Both the position numbers and the translations under genes were made by a program. The notes beneath the pieces were generated by a model, which was given only the letters and a program-made list of their open reading frames with translations, did no database searches and was not told the origin of the DNA. A DNA stretch of 64,000 bases from Comamonas resistens (GTDB lineage Bacteria > Pseudomonadota > Gammaproteobacteria > Burkholderiales > Burkholderiaceae_C): positions 2,046,001-2,110,000 of the forward strand of contig NZ_CP125947.1 of NCBI RefSeq assembly GCF_030064165.1, in the 5' to 3' direction. How positions within the stretch are numbered: the first letter of the stretch is position 1; every line of letters begins with the position of its first letter. This document shows positions 42,702 to 51,460 of this stretch, piece after piece.

Positions 42702-44687
42702 ATGGAATTTCGGCTCACCCCCAAAGCCGGTGCTGCCGCATTGCTTGCCGCTGGCGTGCTGGCTGGCTGCGCAGCACCTTCTGCCGTTTCGCAAAACGGA
42801 GGTTCGCTGCAGCCAGGCCAGGTCAGCAATGCCACGCGCGAGGTGATGGCCACTTTTGCACAAAGCCTGCCGCCTGACGAGGCTCAGGATCGCGAAGATG
42901 CGCAGCGGGGCCTGATAGCCCGGCCCACAGGCCAGATCCGGGGCGCCGATGGGCGCGTGCTCAAGGATTTTGCGGCCTTTGATTTTGTGCAGGGCGCAAC
43001 GCCCGACAGCGTCAACCCCAGCCTTTGGCGCCATGCCCGCCTCAATGCCCAGGCCGGGCTGTTCAAGGTCAGCGACGGTATCTACCAGCTGCGCGGCTTT
43101 GACATGGGCAATATCACCCTGGTCGAGGGAAAGACTGGCTGGATTGTGGTGGACGCGCTGACCAGCCGCGAGATGGCTGCGGCCGCCATGGCATTTGCCC
43201 GCCAGCACTTGGGCAACAAGCCTGTGACGGCGCTGATCTTCACGCACAGCCATGCAGACCATTTTGGCGGTGCCTTGGGAGTCATCAGTCCGGCGGAAGT
43301 GGCGCAGCGCAAAGTACCCGTGGTGGCGCCTGCGGGCTTCATGAGTGAGGCCACCAGCGAGAACCTGCTCGTGGGCACGGCCATGGCACGGCGTGCTATC
43401 TATCAGTTCGGCACGCGGCTGCCTCTGTCGCCCACAGGCAATGTGGACACCGGCCTGGGCAAGAATCTGGTCAGCGGCCATACGGGGATTCTGCCGCCGA
43501 CGGTAAGCGTGGACAGGGCCGACCAGGAGATGGTGCTGGACGGCGTGCGCTTTGTGTTTCACAACATGCCTGGGGCCGAAGCACCTGCCGAGCTGACTTT
43601 CAGCATCCCCGAGCGCAAGGCCTTCGGAGGGGCCGAGATTCTGGCTCAGACCATGCACAATCTGCTGCCCATACGTGGCGCCAAGGTGCGCGATGCCTTG
43701 CAGTGGTCGGCTTATCTGCAAAAGGTGCTGGAGCAGGCTGGCGATGCGCAGGTGCTGTTCAATCAGCACAACTGGCCGGTCTGGGGCAAGGCGCGCATCG
43801 CCAGCTTCATCAGCCGCCAGCGCGATCTCTACCAGTTCATGCATGACCAGACGGTGCGCCTCATTAACCAGGGTCTGCAGCCTGCCGAAATTGCCGAGCA
43901 GATCAAGCTGCCCCCGTCGCTGGCGGCTTTCTGGGGCGGACGCGGCTACTACGGCGATCTGCGCCATAATGTCAAGGCCATCTACCAGTTCTATCTCGGC
44001 AATTACGATGGCAACCCTGCCAATCTGGATCCGCTGCCGCCCAGGCTCAAGGCGCAGAAATATGTGGCGGCGTTGGGCGGTGCCGCCAGGGTGCTGGAGC
44101 TGGGCCGCACAGCGACCGGGCAGGGCGACTATCGCTGGGCCGTGGAGCTGCTGCAGCAACTGGTGTTTGCCGAGCCGGACAACACGGTGGCCAAAGAGCT
44201 GCTGGCCCGCTGCCATGAGCAACTGGGCTACCGCGCCGAATCCGCCACCTGGCGTAACAGCTATCTGACGGCAGCGCTGGAGTTGCGCGAGGGTGTGGCG
44301 GCCATGTCCAAGGATGTATCGGCCATGGCCGAGATGACGGCGCAGATTCCGACCGAGCGCTTTCTCGAAGTGCTGGCCACGCGGCTCGATGCAGCCAAGG
44401 CGGCGGACAGGCGCTTTGTCATGAATCTGTCGCTCGACGACGTGGGCGAGCGCTATGTGATCTGGCTGGAAAACGCGGTACTGCATTTTCGCAAGGGGCC
44501 GGCACAGCACGATGCCGATGTGTCGCTGAGTCTCACCCGAGCCGCATTTTTGAAGCTTTTATCCGGAGCAGCCAAGCAAGGGCAAGCGTCAGCAGCTATG
44601 AAAATTGAGGGTGACCGCGCAGCTCTGGGGGCATTTCTGAAGCTGTTTGATGCCAGCCGTCCCGACTTTCCCATCGTTACCCGTTAG
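42702..44687 (+). CDS. SdsA-type alkyl/aryl sulfatase (metallo-beta-lactamase fold), lipoprotein
   Basis: A 661-residue zinc alkylsulfatase that hydrolyses primary alkyl sulfates such as dodecyl sulfate to the alcohol and sulfate. The zinc motif HSHADH is at 182-187. Further metal-site blocks are GAEAPAEL and NQHNWPVWG, and the C-terminal SCP2-like lipid-binding domain (about 540-661) is present. A signal peptide ends in LAGC, so Cys23 is probably lipidated; Pseudomonas SdsA1 is secreted instead. AGGAGA precedes the ATG by 9 bases. The C-terminal domain includes a segment (SGAAKQGQASAAMKIEG) whose DNA matches the family B repeat. Divergent LysR gene suggests induction by alkyl sulfates. Confidence 0.9.
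   Translation: MEFRLTPKAGAAALLAAGVLAGCAAPSAVSQNGGSLQPGQVSNATREVMATFAQSLPPDEAQDREDAQRGLIARPTGQIRGADGRVLKDFAAFDFVQGATPDSVNPSLWRHARLNAQAGLFKVSDGIYQLRGFDMGNITLVEGKTGWIVVDALTSREMAAAAMAFARQHLGNKPVTALIFTHSHADHFGGALGVISPAEVAQRKVPVVAPAGFMSEATSENLLVGTAMARRAIYQFGTRLPLSPTGNVDTGLGKNLVSGHTGILPPTVSVDRADQEMVLDGVRFVFHNMPGAEAPAELTFSIPERKAFGGAEILAQTMHNLLPIRGAKVRDALQWSAYLQKVLEQAGDAQVLFNQHNWPVWGKARIASFISRQRDLYQFMHDQTVRLINQGLQPAEIAEQIKLPPSLAAFWGGRGYYGDLRHNVKAIYQFYLGNYDGNPANLDPLPPRLKAQKYVAALGGAARVLELGRTATGQGDYRWAVELLQQLVFAEPDNTVAKELLARCHEQLGYRAESATWRNSYLTAALELREGVAAMSKDVSAMAEMTAQIPTERFLEVLATRLDAAKAADRRFVMNLSLDDVGERYVIWLENAVLHFRKGPAQHDADVSLSLTRAAFLKLLSGAAKQGQASAAMKIEGDRAALGAFLKLFDASRPDFPIVTR
44566..44606. repeat. 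family B repeat-like sequence inside the alkylsulfatase gene
   Basis: AAGCGTCAGCAGCTATGAAA, near 44592-44611, is the reverse complement of the intergenic form TTTGATAGCTGCTGACG-type. It is in frame and encodes KQGQASAAMK within the SCP2-like domain. Confidence 0.4.
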
Positions 44688-44705
44688 ACCGCTGAGCCGA
44701 AAACA

Positions 44706-44737
44706 AAAAACCGCATGGCTGACATGCGGTTTTTTTG
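44706..44737. terminator. bidirectional intrinsic terminator
   Basis: CCGCATG / CATGCGG stem with GCTGA loop between A6 and T7 tracts, shared by the alkylsulfatase gene and the convergent cytochrome gene. Confidence 0.9.
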
Positions 44738-44768
44738 TTGGCAGCTTGCACTGCAGGGCAGTGGCAGA

Positions 44769-45077
44769 TTACTTCTGCGACAGAACCCAGGCCACCAGCT
44801 TCTTGGCTTCGGCGTCGTTGACCTGAGGGTTGGCGGGCATGGGCACAGGACCCCACACGCCGGAGCCGCCCTTGATGACCTTGGCAGCCAGCTTGTCGGC
44901 GGCGTCCTTTTGGCCTGCATACTTGGCAGCCACTTCCTTGAAGGCGGGGCCCACCACCTTTTTGTCGACTGCGTGGCAGGCCATGCAGTTCTTGGATTGA
45001 GCCAGTGCCTGGTCAGCCATGGCAGGAGCCACAGCAGCAGCGGACAGGGCGAAAGCGATCAGAATTTGCTTCATCAT
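44769..45077 (-). CDS. small periplasmic c-type cytochrome (c551/c5 class)
   Basis: A 102-residue monohaem class I cytochrome c. The signal peptide (cleavage at AMA-D, residue 21) is followed by the haem site CMACH (31-35) and the methionine ligand Met80 in GPVPMPANP. The helix [16 protein letters not shown] closes the fold. Proteins of this size carry electrons in the periplasm between the bc1 complex and oxidases or peroxidases. It has no oxidase genes next to it. The gene is monocistronic, ending in a bidirectional terminator. Confidence 0.93.
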   Translation of the reverse strand: MMKQILIAFALSAAAVAPAMADQALAQSKNCMACHAVDKKVVGPAFKEVAAKYAGQKDAADKLAAKVIKGGSGVWGPVPMPANPQVNDAEAKKLVAWVLSQK

Positions 45078-45183
45078 GAGTTCCCGGGGCAGTTTTAAAC
45101 TGAGGTTGGATTTTTACCGCATTGTAGTGCGCGCATTGCATATTGTTTGGTGTACGCACTGTTGAGAAATTAAAGGAGGGTGT

Positions 45184-45420
45184 ATGTATTTGTTAGGTCT
45201 GGCGATTCTGTTGTCCTTGTTGAAGCTGGCCGAGATTGGGTCGGTCGCCAACTGGAGTTGGTGGTACATCCTGGGCGTGTACGCCAGTGCCGCTGCCTGG
45301 TGGGCCTGGGCCGATGCTTCGGGCTATACCAAACGCAAGGCCATGGAAAAGATGGACCAGCGTAAACAGGATCGCATCAACCGCCAGAAGGAAGCGATGC
45401 AGCCCGGCAAACGCCGCTGA
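45184..45420 (+). CDS. small Trp-rich membrane protein
   Basis: A 78-residue protein with one or two membrane helices at the N-terminus (MYLLGLAILLSLLKLAEIG and WWYILGVYASAAAWWAWADASG, five tryptophans) and a basic charged tail (KRKAMEKMDQRKQDRINRQKE). This matches the family of small Trp-rich proteins described in Burkholderiales, whose role is unknown. AAAGGAGG precedes the ATG by about 6 bases, a very strong ribosome site. It is convergent to the RND outer-membrane factor gene and divergent from the cytochrome gene. Confidence 0.85.
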   Translation: MYLLGLAILLSLLKLAEIGSVANWSWWYILGVYASAAAWWAWADASGYTKRKAMEKMDQRKQDRINRQKEAMQPGKRR

Positions 45421-45423
45421 AGC

Positions 45424-45450
45424 AAAAAAAGACCCGGCATAGGCCGGGTC
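45424..45450 (-). terminator. intrinsic terminator of the heavy-metal RND operon
   Basis: GACCCGGC / GCCGGGTC stem with ATAG loop. On the minus strand it is followed by seven T's, 19 bases after the outer-membrane gene stop. It overlaps the 3' side of the Trp-rich gene. Confidence 0.83.
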
Positions 45451-45469
45451 AAACAGGGAGTCTTTTACT

Positions 45470-46927
45470 TCAAGGCTGGCGTGCTGCTGTGTCTGCGTCG
45501 AGCACACCTCCGCCCAGCGACTGGTAGAGAGCCACCACATCGCCGTACAGGCTGCCCTGAGCAGCCACGCTGGCGGCGCGTGCCTGCAGCCAGGATTGCT
45601 TGGCGGCCAGGGCGGTGGGCAGGCTGGCATAGCCGGCCTTGAGCTGGGATTGGCTGAGCTTCCAGGTGGTTGCGCTGGCGCTTTCGCTGTCCTGGCTCAT
45701 CTGCAGAGCCTTGCTATCCGTGTCCACGGCGTACAGGGCATTGGCCACATCCTGAAACGCCGACAGCACCGTGCCCTGGTAGCTGGCGGTCGAGGCCTCC
45801 AGCTCCGCCTGTGCGGCCTTCTGGTGCGCCAGCAGCGTGCCGCCGCTGAAGATCGGCGCAACCAGGCTGGCGCCCAGTGACCAGACGATGTTGCCTGCCG
45901 AGAACATGCGCGCAAAACTCGTGGCTCCGCCGCCGTAGGCGGCAGAAATGCCGAGCTGGGGCAGGCGGGCGGCGGTGGCCACGCCCACGGCCGCACTGGC
46001 CTGCTGGATCTGGGTTTCCGCTGCGCGGATGTCGGGGCGCTGCGCCACCAGTTGCGAAGGCACGACCTGGGGCAGCAGCGGCAGCTTGAAGCTTGCCAAA
46101 GGCAGTATTTCAGGTGCTTTATCGGGTGTACGGGCCATCAGCGTGGCCACCAGATTGCGCGTCTGCTCAAGAGATTTCTGCAGCGGCGGCAGCTGTTGCT
46201 GCAACTGCAGCAGCAGGGTTTGCTGGGTGGCCACATCCATGCCGCTGGCGTAACCATTGGCCTGCTGCTTGCGCATATGCTGCAGCTGCTGCTGGGCCGC
46301 ATCCACGGCTTGCTGCAGCAGCATGCTCTGCTCCTGCAGCATGGAGGTCTGGATGACGGCTGCCACCAGATTGGCCGCAAGGCTCAGACGGGCGGCCTGC
46401 AACTGCAGTCGCTGGTTTTCCTCGGCGGCCTGCAGGCCTTCGACCTGACGGCGGTTGCTGCCGAACAGGTCGGGGCTGTAGGAGACGCTGAGCTGCGCCG
46501 TGTGATAGGTGTAGAGCGAGTCCCCGTTGTTGAGCGGTGGCGACATGCTCTGGCCCGTGTTCTGGCGCGAAGGGTTGTAGCCCAGCTGCACCGAGGGCAG
46601 AAAATAGCCGCGCTGGGCCACCACGTTCTGGTGTGCTGCGCGCAAAGTGGCCTGGGCGGCTTCGATGCTGGGGCTTTTCTCCATGGCTTCCTGCACCATG
46701 GCGTCGAGCTCGGGCGAGCCGAAGGCCTGCCACCACTGGGCGCTGATAGCGCCGGTATCGCTGCCCGGCAGTGTCGTGGCCACGGGGCCGCGGGTCAGCG
46801 CCTGCGGCGCTTCGACCTTGGGGCGCACATAGTCGGGTCCCGCGGCGCAGCCAGCGAGCAGGCTGGCGATGCAGGCGGCCAGGCCGATGGCGTGCAGCTT
46901 GCTGGTTGGTTGGAATGGTTTACGCAC
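45470..46927 (-). CDS. outer membrane factor of the second RND system (NodT family lipoprotein)
   Basis: A 485-residue TolC-superfamily channel protein. It has a lipobox LAGC with Cys27 and the typical start GPDYVRPKVEAP. The first OMF block ends SYSPDLFGSNRRQVEGLQAA and the second contains SAAVGVATAARLPQLGISAAYG and VAPIFSGGTLLAHQKAAQAEL. A GTG start at 46927 overlaps the pump gene stop, indicating coupling. It is the last gene of an adaptor-pump-channel operon in the order B-A-C, read from high to low coordinates. Confidence 0.9.
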   Translation of the reverse strand: MRKPFQPTSKLHAIGLAACIASLLAGCAAGPDYVRPKVEAPQALTRGPVATTLPGSDTGAISAQWWQAFGSPELDAMVQEAMEKSPSIEAAQATLRAAHQNVVAQRGYFLPSVQLGYNPSRQNTGQSMSPPLNNGDSLYTYHTAQLSVSYSPDLFGSNRRQVEGLQAAEENQRLQLQAARLSLAANLVAAVIQTSMLQEQSMLLQQAVDAAQQQLQHMRKQQANGYASGMDVATQQTLLLQLQQQLPPLQKSLEQTRNLVATLMARTPDKAPEILPLASFKLPLLPQVVPSQLVAQRPDIRAAETQIQQASAAVGVATAARLPQLGISAAYGGGATSFARMFSAGNIVWSLGASLVAPIFSGGTLLAHQKAAQAELEASTASYQGTVLSAFQDVANALYAVDTDSKALQMSQDSESASATTWKLSQSQLKAGYASLPTALAAKQSWLQARAASVAAQGSLYGDVVALYQSLGGGVLDADTAARQP

Positions 46928-49900
46928 GTTTGCCTCCCAGACCTTCTCGGCGTGTATTGGGTTTCATGCGGCGCAGCACCACCAGGCGCAGCGCAGGCAC
47001 GACCAGCAGCAGGAACAGGGGCCCGATCAGCATGCCGCCCACGACCACGGTGGCCAGGGGGCGCTGGACTTCACTGCCTATGCTGTGCGAGATGGCCGCG
47101 GGCAACAGGCCGATGCAGGCCGATAGCGCCGTCATCAGCAGCGGGCGCATCCGGCTGCGGTAGGCTTCGCCAACCGCGCGTGCGGGTTCATGGCCCAGAG
47201 CGCGCAGATCCTTGTAGACGCTGAGGATCAGAATCCCGTCCATGACCGAGACGCCCAGCAGCGAGATGAAGCCGATGATGGCCGAGACGCTGAGCACCTG
47301 GCCCGATACATACAGCGCCAGAATGCCGCCGATCACGGTGAAAGGCACGGAAGCCAGGGTCAGCAGGCAGTAGGTGAAGTTGTTGAACAGCGCGTACAGC
47401 AGCGCAAACACCAGGCAGAAGGCCACGGGAATGGCAATCATCATGCGGGCCTTGGCCTGTTGCAGGGCTTCGAACTCACCCGCATAGATGATGCGGTAGC
47501 CCTGGGGTAGCTGTACCTGCTGGGCGATGCGGCGCTGCACCTCGCTGACGGTGCCGCCCAGATCGCGCCCGCGCGCCGAGAACTTGATGGGGATGTAGCG
47601 CTCGTTGCTTTCGCGGTAGATATAGGTGGCACCCGTGTCCAGCGTGATCGTCGCAATGTCCGACAGCGGCACATAGGAGGTGCCGCCAGAGGCCGTGGTG
47701 TAACCCACCCGCAGATTGCGCACGTTCTCGGGCGAGGCGCGGCTGACCTCGTTGAAGCGCACGGTCAGGCCGAACTGCTTTTCGCCATCGAGCACCGTGG
47801 TGGCCTCGGTGCCGGCCAGAGCGGTCTGGATGGTGCTGGCCACATCGCCGGTATTGAGGCCGTAGCGAGCGGCTTTCTCGCGGTCGATGCGGATGTTCAT
47901 ATTGGGCTGGCCCAGCACGTGGAACACGCCCAGGTCGGCCACGCCGTCGATATGGTTCATGACCTCATAGACCTGATCGGCGAGCTTTTCCAGCGTGTTC
48001 AGATCGGGGCCGATGATCTTGACCGAATTGGCCCCTTTCACGCCCGACAGGCCTTCCTGAACATTGTCCTGGATGTACTGCGAGAAGTTGAAGCTCACGC
48101 CGGGGAACTCGGCCGCAAACTTGGCCTGCAGCTCGTTGATCAGGCGTGTCTTGGTCATGCCCGGGCGCCATTTCTCGAAGGGCTGCAGCGGTGCGAACAG
48201 CTCCACGTTGTTGAAGCCCGAGGCATCGCTGCCGTCGTCGGGGCGGCCGTGCTGCGAGACCACGGAGACTACTTCAGGGTACTCGTTGATGATTCTGCGC
48301 ATGCGGTTGGCCTTGTCACGGCCGGCCTCCAGCGAGATCGTGGGCGGCATGGAGGCACGAATCCACAGATTGCCTTCTTCCAGGGCGGGCAGGAACTCGC
48401 TGCCCAGATGCATGGCCATCAAAGCACCGCCGGCCAGCGCCAGCACACCGCCGGCCAGCACCAGCCGCGTGTTCTTCAGCACCCAGCTCAGCGCAGGCTC
48501 GTAGATGCGGTGAATGGCCCGGACGACAAAGGTTTCCTTCTCTTCCACCTTGGTCGGCAGCAGATAGCTGGCCAGCACCGGCGTGACGGTGAAGGTGGCG
48601 ATCAGTGCGCCGGCCAGCGCGTAGCCATAGGTGCGCGCCATGGGGCCGAAGATCTGGCCTTCCACGCCCTGCATGGCGAACAAGGGCGTGAATGCGGCGA
48701 TCGTGATGAAGGTCGAGAACAGCACGGAGTTGTCCACCTGGGTGGCGCTCATATAGATCATGCGCAGCCGCGTGGTCCAGCCGTCACCGGGCTGGGTACG
48801 GCCACCGTCCGCTCCCTTGGCCATGGAGCGCAGCATGGACGCACGTATGGCAATGGGGCGCTGGAAGTTGCGGAAAATGTTCTCCACGAGAATCACGGCC
48901 GCATCCACGATGATGCCGAAGTCCACCGCTCCCAGCGACAGCAGATTCGCCGATTCGCCCGTGAGCACCAGCATCATGATGCTGAAGAACAGTGCAAACG
49001 GGATGTTGACGCTGACGATGACGGCGCTGCGCAGATCGCCGAGAAAGACCCACTGGATGAAGAACACCAGCAGGCAGCCGAAGATCAGGTTGTGCAGCAC
49101 GGTATGCGTGGTCACGCCGACCAGCACCGCGCGGTCGTAATAGGGCTCGAGCTTGACGCCGGCGGGCAGGGTGCCGTCGGAGTTGATCTTCTCCACGGCC
49201 GCCTTGACCTTGCCGATCACATCGCTGGTGTGCAGCGTGCGGTTCATGATCACCACGCCGGTGACCACATCGTCCTGCTTGTCGCGGCCGGCTTCGCCCA
49301 GGCGCGGAATCGTGCCTTCCTTGATGGCTGCTACATCCTTGATCTGTACGGGTAGGCCGTTCTTCTGGCCCACGACGATGTTGGCGATGTCGTCCAGGTT
49401 GTTGACCAGACCCAGGCCGCGGATGTTCACCGACTGGTCGCCCACGCTGATCGCGCGGCCGCCCACGTTGAGGTTGGCGTTGCCTATCGAGTCCAGCAGA
49501 TTCTTGAGCGTGATGCCATGGGCCTCCAGGCGCTTGGGATCGGCGTCGACATGGTATTCCTTGGTCGTGCCGCCCCAGGTCACGACCTGCACCACGCCGG
49601 GCACGGTCAGCAGGCGCTTTTCAATCACCCAGTTCTGCAGCGTGCGCAGATCGGTCAGGCTGTAATTGGACGGTCCCTTGACCTGGTAGCGCAGGATTTC
49701 GCCGACCAGGCTGGAAGCCTGGATCTGCGGCTGCACGCCATTGGGCAGGTTCACATTGGCCTGCAGATTGTTGGCCACCTGCGAAAGGGCAAAGTAGTAG
49801 TCCGTGCCGTACTTGAAGGTGACGCGCACGAACGAGAGCCCGTAGAACGAGGTGGAACGGATGTTGTCCACATTGGGCGTGGTGGCCAGACCGATTTCCA

Positions 49901-50105
49901 TGGGGCGCGTGTAATAGCGCTCCATTTCCTCGGCGGACATGCCCGATGCCTGGGCCGTGATTTCCAGAATCACGGGTGCGGGGTTGGGATAGGCCTCCAC
50001 ATTGAGCTTGGAGAAGGCCAGCAGGCCCGCTCCCATGAAGGCCAGCAGGGCCAGCAGCACAATGGGGCGGCGCGAAAGAACAAAGGCCAGCAAAGGTCTG
50101 AACAC
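46920..50105 (-). CDS. RND efflux permease, heavy-metal efflux (CzcA/CusA-like) type
   Basis: A 1061-residue inner-membrane RND pump. It begins MFRPLLAFVLSRRPIVLLALLAFMGAGLLAFSKLNVEAYPNPAPVILEITAQASGMSAEEMERYYTRPMEIGL, a heavy-metal-type start that differs from the HAE1 pump at 8 kb. The transmembrane motif DFGIIVDAAVILVEN (about residues 394-408) matches the CzcA DFGxxxDGAxxxxE relay except that Gly is Ala. The start is GTG with AGGAG 7 bases upstream. It is coupled with the downstream channel gene and follows the adaptor gene. Neighbouring response regulator and kinase genes suggest induction by an external signal. The metal cannot be predicted. Confidence 0.88.
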   Translation of the reverse strand: MFRPLLAFVLSRRPIVLLALLAFMGAGLLAFSKLNVEAYPNPAPVILEITAQASGMSAEEMERYYTRPMEIGLATTPNVDNIRSTSFYGLSFVRVTFKYGTDYYFALSQVANNLQANVNLPNGVQPQIQASSLVGEILRYQVKGPSNYSLTDLRTLQNWVIEKRLLTVPGVVQVVTWGGTTKEYHVDADPKRLEAHGITLKNLLDSIGNANLNVGGRAISVGDQSVNIRGLGLVNNLDDIANIVVGQKNGLPVQIKDVAAIKEGTIPRLGEAGRDKQDDVVTGVVIMNRTLHTSDVIGKVKAAVEKINSDGTLPAGVKLEPYYDRAVLVGVTTHTVLHNLIFGCLLVFFIQWVFLGDLRSAVIVSVNIPFALFFSIMMLVLTGESANLLSLGAVDFGIIVDAAVILVENIFRNFQRPIAIRASMLRSMAKGADGGRTQPGDGWTTRLRMIYMSATQVDNSVLFSTFITIAAFTPLFAMQGVEGQIFGPMARTYGYALAGALIATFTVTPVLASYLLPTKVEEKETFVVRAIHRIYEPALSWVLKNTRLVLAGGVLALAGGALMAMHLGSEFLPALEEGNLWIRASMPPTISLEAGRDKANRMRRIINEYPEVVSVVSQHGRPDDGSDASGFNNVELFAPLQPFEKWRPGMTKTRLINELQAKFAAEFPGVSFNFSQYIQDNVQEGLSGVKGANSVKIIGPDLNTLEKLADQVYEVMNHIDGVADLGVFHVLGQPNMNIRIDREKAARYGLNTGDVASTIQTALAGTEATTVLDGEKQFGLTVRFNEVSRASPENVRNLRVGYTTASGGTSYVPLSDIATITLDTGATYIYRESNERYIPIKFSARGRDLGGTVSEVQRRIAQQVQLPQGYRIIYAGEFEALQQAKARMMIAIPVAFCLVFALLYALFNNFTYCLLTLASVPFTVIGGILALYVSGQVLSVSAIIGFISLLGVSVMDGILILSVYKDLRALGHEPARAVGEAYRSRMRPLLMTALSACIGLLPAAISHSIGSEVQRPLATVVVGGMLIGPLFLLLVVPALRLVVLRRMKPNTRREGLGGKRA

Positions 50106-50132
50106 GGCAATACTCCTGATGCAGACGGTGTC

Positions 50133-51359
50133 TTACTGCGCTTCGATCTCGTACAGGCTGCTCAGGAACAGCGCGTTTTTACGGGCGATCAGCTGGTCGT
50201 TTCTGAGGCCTTGCTCAATCTGCACCCAGCCGTCGGCGGTCTTGCCGCGCACCACGGTGGTCTTGGTGAACAGCGGGCCCTTGGCATCCTTGCCCATGGC
50301 CAGCCACACCACGTCGAGGCCGTTGCCTTCACGCACCACGGCCTGGGCCGGAACGGCCAGACTGTCTTCGGCAGCGGCCACGGTGATGTTGAAGTCCGCC
50401 GTCATCTGCGGGCGCAGCACATGCTCGGGATCGGCGACTTCGGCTCGCACGACAAAGCGCCGGCTGTCGGCGTCCACGCTGTCGCCCACATAGGACACCT
50501 TGCCTTCGAAGTTCTTGCCTGGCCAGGCCGAGACATGCACCTGCACCGGCTGGCCGAGACGGTACTGGCTGAACTCCGATTCGGGCACGCTGGCCACCAT
50601 CCACAGTGTGCGCATGTCGGAGATCACCATGGGCGCTGGGTCCGTGCCGGGCTGCACCAGCTGTCCGGGCTGAGCGGCACGTTGCGTGACGCGGCCGGCG
50701 ATGGGGCTCTTGACCGCGAATTCGAGGCCGATCTTGCGGTCGCGCTCGATCTTGCCGACATCGGCCTCGCTGAGGTCGAACAGGCGCAGATTCTGCCGCG
50801 CCGCATCGTAGGCAGCCTTGGCGCTTTGCTGATCCGCCTGGGCCTGCAGATACTCCTTCTGGGGAATGCTGTTGTCCTTGGCCAGCGTTTCTGCCCGCTT
50901 GAGGGTTTCGTTGGCATTGCGCAGCGTGGCGCTGGCCGAGATCAGCGTGGATGCGGCCTGGGCCATGTCGGGCACGGCCACCGTGTAGAGCACCTGACCG
51001 GCCTTCACATCATCCCCGGCCTTGACCAGCACCTGCGAAACGCGCCCCTGATAGGGCGAAAACACCTTGCTGGTGCGGTCCTGGTTGAAGTCGATGACGC
51101 CTATGGAGTGGCGCACATTGGTGAAGGAATGGGTCTCGGGGTGGCCCAGGTCGAAGCTGGCCAGTTGGTCGGGCTGGATGCGGACCATGCCTTTGTCGAC
51201 CTTGCCGGATATGGACTCGACCGGCGCTTCTTCGGCCTGGGCATTGTGCGAGCCGGCATAGATGATGCCGCCCACGAGGGCCACGCAGGCGAGTGCGACG
51301 GCCGCGATGATGGCGGTGCGCTTTTGAGGCGAAATACTTTGAGGGGCTGGGGCGGACAT
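50133..51359 (-). CDS. RND periplasmic adaptor (CzcB/CusB-like)
   Basis: A 408-residue membrane fusion protein with one N-terminal membrane anchor (TAIIAAVALACVALVGGIIYAG) rather than a lipobox. Blocks: VFSPYQGRVSQVLVKAGDDVKAGQVLYTV (lipoyl half), a coiled-coil hairpin (STLISASATLRNANETLKRAETLAKDNSIPQKEYLQAQADQQSAKAAYDAAR), EFAVKSPIAGRVTQRAAQPGQLV, and an extended barrel domain ending WVQIEQGLRNDQLIARKNALFLSSLYEIE. No His- or Met-rich metal-binding segment is apparent, unlike many CzcB/CusB proteins. It is the first structural gene of the operon. Confidence 0.88.
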   Translation of the reverse strand: MSAPAPQSISPQKRTAIIAAVALACVALVGGIIYAGSHNAQAEEAPVESISGKVDKGMVRIQPDQLASFDLGHPETHSFTNVRHSIGVIDFNQDRTSKVFSPYQGRVSQVLVKAGDDVKAGQVLYTVAVPDMAQAASTLISASATLRNANETLKRAETLAKDNSIPQKEYLQAQADQQSAKAAYDAARQNLRLFDLSEADVGKIERDRKIGLEFAVKSPIAGRVTQRAAQPGQLVQPGTDPAPMVISDMRTLWMVASVPESEFSQYRLGQPVQVHVSAWPGKNFEGKVSYVGDSVDADSRRFVVRAEVADPEHVLRPQMTADFNITVAAAEDSLAVPAQAVVREGNGLDVVWLAMGKDAKGPLFTKTTVVRGKTADGWVQIEQGLRNDQLIARKNALFLSSLYEIEAQ

Positions 51360-51460
51360 GTTGGGCCATCCTTGAGTTCAAGCTGCTTGAGGAGGGGGTA
51401 CCCGTCTTGCAGACGCAGTCCGCCCCTATGCAGCCGAACATAAGCCCGGCAAGCTTTACA

